A DNA stretch of 7,321 nt, from contig CAMJYF010000081.1 in NCBI GenBank assembly GCA_946409885.1, positions 1 through 7,321 on the forward strand, read 5' to 3'. Numbering within the stretch: position 1 is the first letter of the stretch; each line of letters begins with the position of its first letter. The notes below the pieces were generated by a model, which saw nothing but the letters and a program-made list of their open reading frames with translations, did no database searches and had not been told where the DNA came from. Positions 1 to 6,003 of the stretch are shown here, piece after piece. The position numbers were made by a program, and so were the translations under genes. Source of the stretch: an uncultured Clostridia bacterium. GTDB taxonomy: Bacteria; Bacillota; Clostridia; Oscillospirales; Acutalibacteraceae.

Positions 1-10
1 CGCGTTGCGG

Positions 11-80
11 GCGGCTGTGGGCAGCCGCGCTACCATTATACGCCTGCGGCGCGCCTTAACGGCGTAAGACGCCGTGCTAC
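11..80. repeat. Two tandem hairpins, each followed by GCTAC
   Basis: Two perfect short hairpins lie about 47 bp apart. The first has 7-bp arms at 11-17 and 22-28 (GCGGCTG / CAGCCGC) with a 4-base loop. The second has 7-bp arms at 59-65 and 69-75 (ACGGCGT / ACGCCGT) with a 3-base loop. Each right arm is followed at once by GCTAC (29-33 and 76-80) and then an AT-rich stretch (CATTAT, AATCAT). The shared layout with different stem sequences suggests two copies of one palindromic repeat kept in register by compensatory change. They lie beyond the terminator of the peptidase gene and code for nothing visible. What lies to the left is outside the window. Confidence 0.5.
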
Positions 81-89
81 AATCATTTC

Positions 90-208
90 GACAAATCCCT
101 GTTTGCCGTGATCCCACAAAAATCCGTGATGATCCGGAAAAAATGCGCCCCCGCGCTGCCGTACCTCTCGGCCTCGCGGGGGTGTTACTATATATTATAG
201 GATTTGTC
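90..208. repeat. 9-bp inverted repeat flanking the terminator
   Basis: GACAAATCC at 90-98 recurs in inverted orientation as GGATTTGTC at 200-208. The pair encloses the terminator at 138-185 and two partial direct repeats beginning CCGTGAT (106-112 and 124-130). A perfect 9-mer pair this close is not expected often by chance, so the 119-bp block may be a small repeat element that carries its own terminator. No target-site duplication is obvious. No coding potential is visible from 1 to 275. Confidence 0.3.
138..185 (-). terminator. Rho-independent terminator after the peptidase gene
   Basis: Read on the minus strand, an 8-bp perfect GC stem (175-182 with 148-155, CCCCCGCG / CGCGGGGG) encloses an inner 4-bp stem (158-161 with 169-172). 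It is followed by GCGCA and then six T residues (143 down to 138). This is a textbook intrinsic terminator, about 90 bases past the stop codon of the C11 peptidase gene. It should end that transcript and so marks the 3' end of the transcription unit. Confidence 0.85.
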
Positions 209-251
209 TGCGGAATAAGGCCGCGCAGCACCGTTTCCGGCAATCTGCTTT

Positions 252-273
252 TACTGCCTACTGCCCTACTCCC
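252..273. repeat. Short heptamer tandem repeat next to a stop codon
   Basis: Three near-identical units, TACTGCC, TACTGCCC and TACTCCC, stand in tandem directly beside the peptidase stop codon at 276-278. On the transcribed minus strand this reads as repeated GGGAGTA/GGCAGTA. The array is short and imperfect. It resembles the heptameric short tandem repeats (STRR type) found between genes in some bacteria, and it parallels the heptamer arrays at 2747-2854. Confidence 0.45.
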
Positions 274-275
274 TA

Positions 276-2723
276 TCAACCAATCTCCGGCGTCCAGTGC
301 TCCATGGCGAAGCGGTCGGTCAGCACGTAGGAGGCCACGGGCGTGCCGTCGTTGGGGTTCAGGGTCACGTCGGAGACGGTGATGGTTCCGTCGAACACGA
401 TCTCGCCGCCCAGGCGGTAGGTATCCTCATAATTGCCGTTGTAATCGTAGCGGTCGCAGATGGGCTGGATCACGTCGCCCTCCTGCAGTTCCACGTCGGA
501 TTTGGCCACGGTGTCCGTTTCGCCGTCGGCGTAGACGAAGCGCGCGCCGGTAACGGAGGCGTTTTCTCCCGTAAAGGCGATCAGCAGCTCCGCGCGGGCG
601 CCGTTCAACAGCACGGGCACCCGGCCGGTGGTGACGACGCTGCCGTCCGCCGCCGACGTGTCGGTAAAGTAGTAGGCCACGGGCTGGCCGTTCAGCGCCA
701 CCCACATATTGTCGTAGGCGCCGATCAGGTCGCCGCTGTCGGTCCAGCTGAAAATGTTGTCCAGGCCCAGGTCGATATAGCCGCTGCCGTCGTCCAGGAA
801 GACGTTCAGCTGCAGGTCCGCCACGTTGGCCCACTGCTCCTCGGTCAGCTTCAGCACCGGGGTACCGTCATCGTCTTTTGTCCACACAAGGGCGTTGTTG
901 TCGATCCGGTTGCTTTCCACCGCGTCGATCAGCTCGCTTTCGGGCACGCTGCGGTCAAAGATCCCCGCGCCGCCCAGCAGCGAGGAGAGATCCAGCCCGG
1001 AGGAGGTGGAACCGCCGCCCAGCAGAGAACCGACAAGATCCGCCACGTTGCCCGCGGAGGAGGAAGAGGAGCCCGTCATGCCGGTGAGGGAACCGAACAG
1101 AGAGCCGAAGGGGCTGGCGCTGCCGCCGCCCGCGGCCTGGCCGGTCACCTCCAGCGTGGCGAACTTTTTCACGCAGTCGGTGTAATCCTTGTCAAAGCCG
1201 ATGGCGTCCAGCTGCCGCACCGCGCTGCTCACCTTGCCGGAGGACCGGTAGGGGAAGTAAGCCGAGATGCCGTAGGCGTCGGCCACCGAGGAGGAGGTCT
1301 GGTTGTATTTCACGGCGGAAAGCAGCGTGTCGGCCAGCGCCCGGCTCTCCGCCGTGTTCAGGTTCAGGGCCAGGTGGACCAGGTCGATCTGATCCAGCTT
1401 GTTGGAGCCGCCGAACTCCTTGGTATCGCCCCGCGCCTTGGAGACGGCAGCGTACCCCTTGCCGGAGATCTGCTTTGCCGTGGCGGCGGAGAAATCGGAG
1501 AGCTTCTCCCCCACCGTGGCGGAAAGCTCCGCCAGGTCGATCAGCGACAGGGTGGCCTTTTGGCCGGGGCACTTCTGCCCGCAGACGGAGACGAAGTCGT
1601 CCACGATCTGCTTGCCCAGCTGCGTGGTGGGCAGGGCGGTGTTTTTGGAAAGGGCGGTCAGCCAGTTGGTGTAGTACCAGCCGATGCCGGGCTCCGTCTC
1701 CTCGCTGGCGATCAGGTAGTCCGCGTAGGGCTCCAGCACCAGCGCGGTTTCCAGCGTGCCCATCAGGCAGGCGTCAAAGCCGATGAAATCGAAGGTGACG
1801 CCCGCGTCCTTTACCGCCTTGGCGATATCCGGCAGGGTCATGGAACCGGCGTTTCTGGTGCGCTCGTCGTAGCCGAAGCCGGAGACCGTTCCGCCGCCGT
1901 GATCCCACAGGATCAGTTCATTCCGGTCGGCGGGGTAATTCTGTTGACAGTAGCTGATAAAATCCGTCAGGGTGGCGGGCGCGGTCATGGCCTTGGTCCC
2001 CCGGTCCTTTTCCAGCAGACGGAGCTGTCCGCCGGGTTCCACCTTATAGATCTGGTTGGTAGTGTTGGAGATGCCATTGATCTTCCAGCCCTTGCAGCCG
2101 CCGGTGTAAACGATGACGTTCACCTTGTCCGACAGGGTGGCGGAGGCCATCTCCTTTAAATCGTTGGTGGCCATGCCGCTGCGGGATTCCAGATCGGTGC
2201 CGCAGAGATAGACCATCAGGGTGACCGTGTCGGAGCCGTCGCCCTTCAGCACCGTGCGCTTGGCCCGGGCGCCGGGGGCCACGGAGGTGTTCAGCTTGCC
2301 GGTGTTCTTTGTGCCGGTCCACTGGCCGGAATAGGAGCCGTTGCCGGAAAAGCTGCTCATATTGCCCAGCAGACCGCCCAGCAGGCTGCCCGCGCCGCCG
2401 CTGATATTGCTGCTTTGCTGCTGCGGCTGGGTGGCGGGCGCGGCCGTATCGTCGCCGCCCCCTCCCAGCAGGCCGGAAAGGCCGGTGCCGCCGCCCAGCA
2501 GCGCCACCACGGCGATGATGATAAAGATCAGCATTTTGCCCCGGCCGCCGCCGGAAGCCCTCTGCCCGCCGGAACCGCCGGCGCCTTCGCCCCGGCCCGC
2601 ATAGCCGTCGCTTTTGCCCACGGGACCGGTGCCCAGTCCCGCGCCGTGGGTGCCCACGCTCTGTCCCGCGCCGCCGCCGACGCGCTGCCGCCCGGCCGGT
2701 CTGTTATTGGGTATGTTTGCCAT
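276..2723 (-). CDS. Clostripain-family (C11) cysteine peptidase, membrane-anchored
   Basis: This encodes an 815-residue protein related to clostripain (peptidase family C11, clan CD), whose members cut peptide bonds after Arg or Lys. Visible in order: a Gly-rich N-terminus (1-62) with no cleavable signal; one hydrophobic segment after Arg-Gly-Lys (about 63-78), implying a cytoplasmic N-terminus and an extracellular remainder; a Gly/Ser/Gln linker (80-160); the catalytic domain (about 165-525); a Gly/Ser-rich linker (530-585); and a 230-residue C-terminal domain I do not recognise. The catalytic dyad is His275 in WDHGGG and Cys319 in FDACLMG. Asp317, two residues before the Cys, matches the residue thought to favour basic P1 residues. 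Arg288/Arg290 between the dyad residues are candidate self-cleavage sites, since C11 enzymes mature by cutting this loop. The start is supported by AGGAGG seven bases upstream, and a strong terminator follows. Family is sure; substrate is unknown. Confidence 0.93.
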   Translation of the reverse strand: MANIPNNRPAGRQRVGGGAGQSVGTHGAGLGTGPVGKSDGYAGRGEGAGGSGGQRASGGGRGKMLIFIIIAVVALLGGGTGLSGLLGGGGDDTAAPATQPQQQSSNISGGAGSLLGGLLGNMSSFSGNGSYSGQWTGTKNTGKLNTSVAPGARAKRTVLKGDGSDTVTLMVYLCGTDLESRSGMATNDLKEMASATLSDKVNVIVYTGGCKGWKINGISNTTNQIYKVEPGGQLRLLEKDRGTKAMTAPATLTDFISYCQQNYPADRNELILWDHGGGTVSGFGYDERTRNAGSMTLPDIAKAVKDAGVTFDFIGFDACLMGTLETALVLEPYADYLIASEETEPGIGWYYTNWLTALSKNTALPTTQLGKQIVDDFVSVCGQKCPGQKATLSLIDLAELSATVGEKLSDFSAATAKQISGKGYAAVSKARGDTKEFGGSNKLDQIDLVHLALNLNTAESRALADTLLSAVKYNQTSSSVADAYGISAYFPYRSSGKVSSAVRQLDAIGFDKDYTDCVKKFATLEVTGQAAGGGSASPFGSLFGSLTGMTGSSSSSAGNVADLVGSLLGGGSTSSGLDLSSLLGGAGIFDRSVPESELIDAVESNRIDNNALVWTKDDDGTPVLKLTEEQWANVADLQLNVFLDDGSGYIDLGLDNIFSWTDSGDLIGAYDNMWVALNGQPVAYYFTDTSAADGSVVTTGRVPVLLNGARAELLIAFTGENASVTGARFVYADGETDTVAKSDVELQEGDVIQPICDRYDYNGNYEDTYRLGGEIVFDGTITVSDVTLNPNDGTPVASYVLTDRFAMEHWTPEIG

Positions 2724-2730
2724 AAAGATC

Positions 2731-2736
2731 CCTCCT
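2731..2736 (-). promoter_or_regulatory. Ribosome binding site of the C11 peptidase
   Basis: On the minus strand this reads AGGAGG, a full Shine-Dalgarno core, seven bases before the ATG at 2723-2721. It fixes the start at the MANIPNN N-terminus. I could not find a convincing -10/-35 pair for this gene in the 146-bp gap, so it may depend on read-through from the beta-galactosidase gene. Confidence 0.85.
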
Positions 2737-2746
2737 GAAATAAAAA

Positions 2747-2854
2747 GATGAAAGATGAGAGATGAAAGATGAAAAACGAGGCTTGCGGCCGGTGATAAAA
2801 ATGGGTAAGGGCAAAGCCCTTCCGCCTTTCATCTTTCCGCTTTCCTCTTTCATC
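2747..2854. repeat. 108-bp imperfect palindrome built of heptamer repeats
   Basis: The left side holds four tandem heptamers of AGATGAA/G (2746-2773). The right side holds four tandem heptamers of CTTTCAT or close variants (2826-2853), which is the same unit on the other strand. The arms 2747-2774 and 2827-2854 pair at 24 of 28 positions by my count, including a perfect 11-bp inner block (GAAAGATGAAA at 2764-2774 with 2827-2837). Between them is a core of about 52 bp with its own hairpin at 2807-2821. The element fills most of the gap between the galactosidase stop and the peptidase ribosome binding site. It codes for nothing visible and may be a mobile or REP-like intergenic repeat. Confidence 0.65.
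2797..2823 (-). terminator. Possible terminator after the beta-galactosidase gene
   Basis: On the minus strand, AAGGGC and GCCCTT (2821-2816 and 2812-2807) form a 6-bp stem with a TTT loop, extendable by two G-C pairs across a one-base bulge. Five T residues follow at 2801-2797, five bases past the stem. The gap between stem and T-tract makes it weaker than the terminator at 138-185, so partial read-through into the peptidase gene is plausible. It sits inside the heptamer palindrome, about 50 bases past the galactosidase stop. Confidence 0.4.
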
Positions 2855-2869
2855 ATTGATTGCCTCTTC

Positions 2870-5794
2870 TCAGCCTTTGCCGGGGCTCAGACGGAACTGC
2901 CACTCAAACGCCCCCATGGGCAGTTCATATTCCTCCTCCGGCTGGGGGCCACAGGAATTGGAGCCCAGGCCCCGGTGGCGGTGGTCGATGTACAAATAGG
3001 TCTTTTCGCTCTTTTCCAGCTCGTCCCGGTGGCGGGCCTTCGTCAGATCCGCCAGCGTAAAATCGTGGAAGGAGAAAGAAAAGCGTCCCTCCGCCGTTAG
3101 GGCAAGGCCGTCGCCGGAGACCGTCACCCGGCGGCAATCCTGATGATTCCCCGTCTCCTGCGGCACGTCGTAAAGGAAGTTCATCTCCGTCACGTCCGCC
3201 TCGTACAGACCGATCGGGGCGTTGGCCTTGCAGTCCGGGTAGTTTTCCCCGGGGCCGCGGCCCAGCCATGCGCAATGGCGGCAGGCGCCGCTCAGCTCCA
3301 GCGCCACGCCCACCCGGGGCAGCACGGAGGGCAGGTCCTTACCGTAGGGCGTCAGGGAGACGGCCGTTTCCACCGCGCCGCCCGCCGTCACCGTATAGGT
3401 GAACAAAGCGTCAAAGCCCCAGTAGTGGCAGAAGGGCAAAAATTTGCCCCGGGCGGTGACGGTCACCTTTTCCGGCGCGTCCTCTACGGTCACGCCGTAG
3501 CAGCCGAACACCATGGTGTGGATCAGCCGGTCGCGCCATTCCCCGGCCAGCCGCTCGGAAAAGCCGATGATACCGTCGTTGTCCGTGGGGGCCCGCCAGC
3601 AGTTCAGGCGGACGGGCGCGTCCAGCAGCGTTCTGCCGTCCTTTACCAGCCCGCAAAGCAGCCCCTTGCGGAAGGTCACGGTAAAGCCGTCGCCCGTCAC
3701 GGCGGCCCCATCCGCCGTCTGTCGTACCGTGTGGGCAAAGGGCAGGGGCGCGGGCGCGTCCTGGGGAAGCTCCGCCAGAACGGTCTGTTTATGGGCGACG
3801 GTTTCGTCTCCCCGGCAGAATACGCAGTCGGCGGTGATCAGCCCTGCAAGGCCTTCCGTATCCAGCGGCAGCGGAAAGAACCGCCACTCCCGGGGGCCGA
3901 GGCCCTCCAGCGGGTATTCGCCGCTTTTTACCGTCACGCCGTCCGCGTTGACGGACCAGCGCATCACCATGCCGTCCAGCGACAGGAAATCGTAAGTGTT
4001 TTTCACGCGTGCGCCGTCCTTTTCCCAGCGGACGTACACCGGCGCGGAGACCTCCTTCAGCTCCGCCCAGGCGGGCTTCGGCGTGCCGTCGCTGGTGTGG
4101 TAGCCGTCCAGCGAAAAGTTGGACCAGTGGTACACGTCCGGGAAATCGCCGCCGTAGAGGTAGCGCGGGCGGCCGTTTTTGCCCTCCGTGTAAAAGCCGT
4201 GGCTTTTGAACTCCCACACGTAGCCGCCGCAGCAGTGGTCGTGCTCATAGATCCAGTTCCAGATGTCCTCCAGCCCGCCGGGGCTGTTGCCCATGGCGTG
4301 GGCGTATTCCAGCAGCAGCAGCGGGCGGCCTTTCTCCGGGGAGGAATCCCGCAGGGTTTTCATGGGCATGTAGCCGGTCTGGATAAAGCTGTCCCGCGCG
4401 TTGCCGCGGTCGAAGGAATCCCGCACGGCCTTTTTCACCTCGCGGGCGCGCAGCCAGTCTGCGCAGCGCCGGTCGTTTTCACCGGTGCCGCACTCGTTGC
4501 CCACGGACCAGATATTCACGCAGGTCTCGTTTTTGTGCAGCAGGTACATGCGGGAGATGCGGTCAAAGAACGCGTCGAACCAGGCGGGGTCCTTGTTCAG
4601 CACCCCCTGGTCGCCGGTGGTCTCCGCCCCGTGGGATTCGCAGTCCGCCTCGTCCATCACGTATATGCCCAGCTCGCTGGCCAGCTCGTAAAAGACCGGC
4701 TGGTTGGTGTAGTGGGAGCAGCGGATGGCGTTCAGATGGTTGGCCTTGATGTCCCGCAGCTCGGCTTCGATCTGCGCCGCCGTGATGGCCCGGCCCTCCC
4801 GGGCGTTGTTTTCGTGGCGGTTCACGCCCTTTAAGGTGATGGGCCTGCCGTTCATCGTCAGGTGAACGCCCTCGATGGCGGAAACGGCGATGCCGGCCCG
4901 CTTGGTATGGGTCTCCGTCACCGCGCCGTTTTCCATGATTTCAAAGTAAACCGTGTAAAGGTAGGGCTGCTCGGCGTTCCATTCCGTGGCGTTGGCCAGG
5001 GGCAGAAAGGCCTCGCCCTGCGCCGCAAAGGGCTGTTCCGTTACGGCCAGCGCCGTCCCGTCCGCGTCGCAAAGGGTCAGGCGCAGCGCGGCTGGCGTTG
5101 GGCCCACGGTCCCTTCGTATTTTACGGTAAAGCCCGTTTTGTCCGGCAGCAGCGTGTAATCCCACAGGGCGTTTTCGCCGGTATACACCAGGTACACATC
5201 CCGGAAAATACCGCTGGCCATCAGCATATCCTGATTTTCCAGGTAGGAGGCGTCGGAGTAGGTCCACACCTTTACCGCCAGCAGGTTGTCGCCGTCGCAA
5301 AGATAAGGGGTCACGTCGAATTCCGCCGGAACGCGGCTGCCCTTGGAAAAGCCCACATATTGCCCGTTGAGCCACACGCAAAAGGCGTTATCCACGCCTA
5401 AAAAGCGCAGCGCCGCCCGGCCGCGGGGCTTTTTTGCCGTGAACTGCCTGCGGTACAGGCCCACGGGGTTGGGCCCGTGGATGTAGGGCGGGTCGTAGGG
5501 GAAGCAGTAGCGCACGTTGGGATAAAAGCAGGTGCCGTAGCCGTGGAACTGCCACATGGCGGGCACGGGCAGCGCGTCCCAATCACCGCCAAACGACGGA
5601 TCAAAAAACGGCGCGCCGTCGTCCTCTTCCCGGTAGGCGAACTGCCAGCTGCCGCTGAGCAGCTGCACCCGGTCAGATTCCGTAAAGTTTTTGTGGGTCA
5701 CCCCCCGCTTTTGCGCGGGCAGCAGCAGCTCCCGGGCGGGCAGGCGGTTTTCCCCCAAAGTGTGGGGATCGGATAAAAAAGAGGATTGAAACAT
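2870..5794 (-). CDS. lacZ: Beta-galactosidase, glycoside hydrolase family 2 (LacZ type)
   Basis: This encodes a 974-residue LacZ-type enzyme (E. coli LacZ has about 1024) that hydrolyses terminal beta-D-galactosides such as lactose by a retaining mechanism. Domains in order: sugar-binding jelly roll (about 45-205, ending in QDMLMASGIFRDV), Ig-like domain (207-305), TIM barrel (306-585), a second Ig-like domain (about 590-680), and the large C-terminal beta-sandwich (about 700-970, with WRAPTDND and GRGPGENYPD). The acid/base is Glu434 in SVGNE and the nucleophile is Glu496 in LLLEYAHAMGN. Glu386 and His388 (ESHG) match the Mg ligands, and His361 and Asp189 match other active-site residues. 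No signal peptide is present and Cys residues are numerous (over 20), so it should be cytoplasmic and need an importer, which is not in view. The start has AAGGGAG nine bases upstream, and DPHTLGENRLPAR fits the family N-terminus. Activity on lactose itself is inferred; related GH2 specificities are possible. Confidence 0.95.
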   Translation of the reverse strand: MFQSSFLSDPHTLGENRLPARELLLPAQKRGVTHKNFTESDRVQLLSGSWQFAYREEDDGAPFFDPSFGGDWDALPVPAMWQFHGYGTCFYPNVRYCFPYDPPYIHGPNPVGLYRRQFTAKKPRGRAALRFLGVDNAFCVWLNGQYVGFSKGSRVPAEFDVTPYLCDGDNLLAVKVWTYSDASYLENQDMLMASGIFRDVYLVYTGENALWDYTLLPDKTGFTVKYEGTVGPTPAALRLTLCDADGTALAVTEQPFAAQGEAFLPLANATEWNAEQPYLYTVYFEIMENGAVTETHTKRAGIAVSAIEGVHLTMNGRPITLKGVNRHENNAREGRAITAAQIEAELRDIKANHLNAIRCSHYTNQPVFYELASELGIYVMDEADCESHGAETTGDQGVLNKDPAWFDAFFDRISRMYLLHKNETCVNIWSVGNECGTGENDRRCADWLRAREVKKAVRDSFDRGNARDSFIQTGYMPMKTLRDSSPEKGRPLLLLEYAHAMGNSPGGLEDIWNWIYEHDHCCGGYVWEFKSHGFYTEGKNGRPRYLYGGDFPDVYHWSNFSLDGYHTSDGTPKPAWAELKEVSAPVYVRWEKDGARVKNTYDFLSLDGMVMRWSVNADGVTVKSGEYPLEGLGPREWRFFPLPLDTEGLAGLITADCVFCRGDETVAHKQTVLAELPQDAPAPLPFAHTVRQTADGAAVTGDGFTVTFRKGLLCGLVKDGRTLLDAPVRLNCWRAPTDNDGIIGFSERLAGEWRDRLIHTMVFGCYGVTVEDAPEKVTVTARGKFLPFCHYWGFDALFTYTVTAGGAVETAVSLTPYGKDLPSVLPRVGVALELSGACRHCAWLGRGPGENYPDCKANAPIGLYEADVTEMNFLYDVPQETGNHQDCRRVTVSGDGLALTAEGRFSFSFHDFTLADLTKARHRDELEKSEKTYLYIDHRHRGLGSNSCGPQPEEEYELPMGAFEWQFRLSPGKG

Positions 5795-5803
5795 GATCGG
5801 GTT

Positions 5804-5810
5804 CTCCCTT
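5804..5810 (-). promoter_or_regulatory. Ribosome binding site of the beta-galactosidase
   Basis: The minus strand reads AAGGGAG nine bases before the ATG at 5794-5792. It supports the MFQSSF start over any later Met. With the promoter proposed just upstream, the 5' leader would be only about 20 bases, leaving little room for RNA-based control. Confidence 0.75.
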
Positions 5811-5818
5811 AAAAGAAA

Positions 5819-5847
5819 ATGTTACCAGATTTCGCGCCGGAATGCAA
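5819..5847 (-). promoter_or_regulatory. Candidate extended -10 promoter for the beta-galactosidase
   Basis: On the minus strand a -10-like TAACAT (5824-5819) is preceded by TGG, giving an extended -10 form (TGnTAACAT). A weak -35-like TTGCAT (5847-5842) stands exactly 17 bases upstream of it. Transcription would begin near 5812, just ahead of the ribosome binding site. The -35 matches the consensus at only its first three bases, so the call rests on spacing, the extended -10 and the A-tracts upstream. It suggests the galactosidase can be transcribed on its own. Confidence 0.45.
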
Positions 5848-5853
5848 GCGACG

Positions 5854-5910
5854 TTTTTTTGCCGGAAGGCGCATTTTTTTTGCCGGAAGACGCCGCCGCG
5901 TCTTTTGCCG
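5854..5910 (-). repeat. Phased A-tract direct repeats upstream of the promoter
   Basis: On the minus strand, CTTCCGGC followed by eight A's (5889 to 5874) recurs 21 bp downstream followed by seven A's (5868 to 5854). A third, degenerate copy, GCGGCAAAAG, lies 25 bp upstream of the first (5910 to about 5902). The 21-bp period is two helical turns, so both long A-tracts face the same side of the DNA, ending about 7 bp upstream of the proposed -35. This could act as an UP element, as intrinsic curvature, or as paired sites for a regulator. Confidence 0.5.
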
Positions 5911-6003
5911 CAAACAGGCGCTCAACGGCGCTGCGCTTCATAGGAAACGCGGCGGAACCCACGCGCCGCCCGGAGAGATCTCCCTGCCGCGGGCGCAGGT
6001 GCG

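Noticed and set aside
35..40. TATAAT on the minus strand, as a possible promoter for a gene left of the window
   Set aside because: No -35 element at 16-18 bp; the site lies between the two hairpins of the repeat and may occur by chance.
194..199. TATAAT on the minus strand between the peptidase stop and its terminator
   Set aside because: No -35 element at a suitable distance, and any transcript would run straight into the terminator.
74..382. Plus-strand frame of 102 codons across the left flank
   Set aside because: It runs through the minus-strand terminator and into the antisense of the peptidase 3' end, and ends in Arg-rich low-complexity sequence typical of a shadow.
297..2159. Long plus-strand open frame (620 codons) opposite the peptidase gene
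   Set aside because: It is fully antisense to a gene with clear C11 motifs. Its translation is low-complexity (Gly, Val, His, Gln, Arg) with no family features. GC-rich codon use on the sense strand removes stops on the opposite strand.
3143..4834. Long plus-strand open frame (563 codons) opposite the beta-galactosidase gene
   Set aside because: Same explanation: an antisense shadow of a confident GH2 gene, with biased composition and no recognisable domain.
5889..5902. GACGC/GCGTC hairpin followed by TTTT on the plus strand, as a terminator
   Set aside because: There is no plus-strand gene to terminate, the T-run is short, and on the minus strand A's follow instead. It may add structure but is not a supported terminator.
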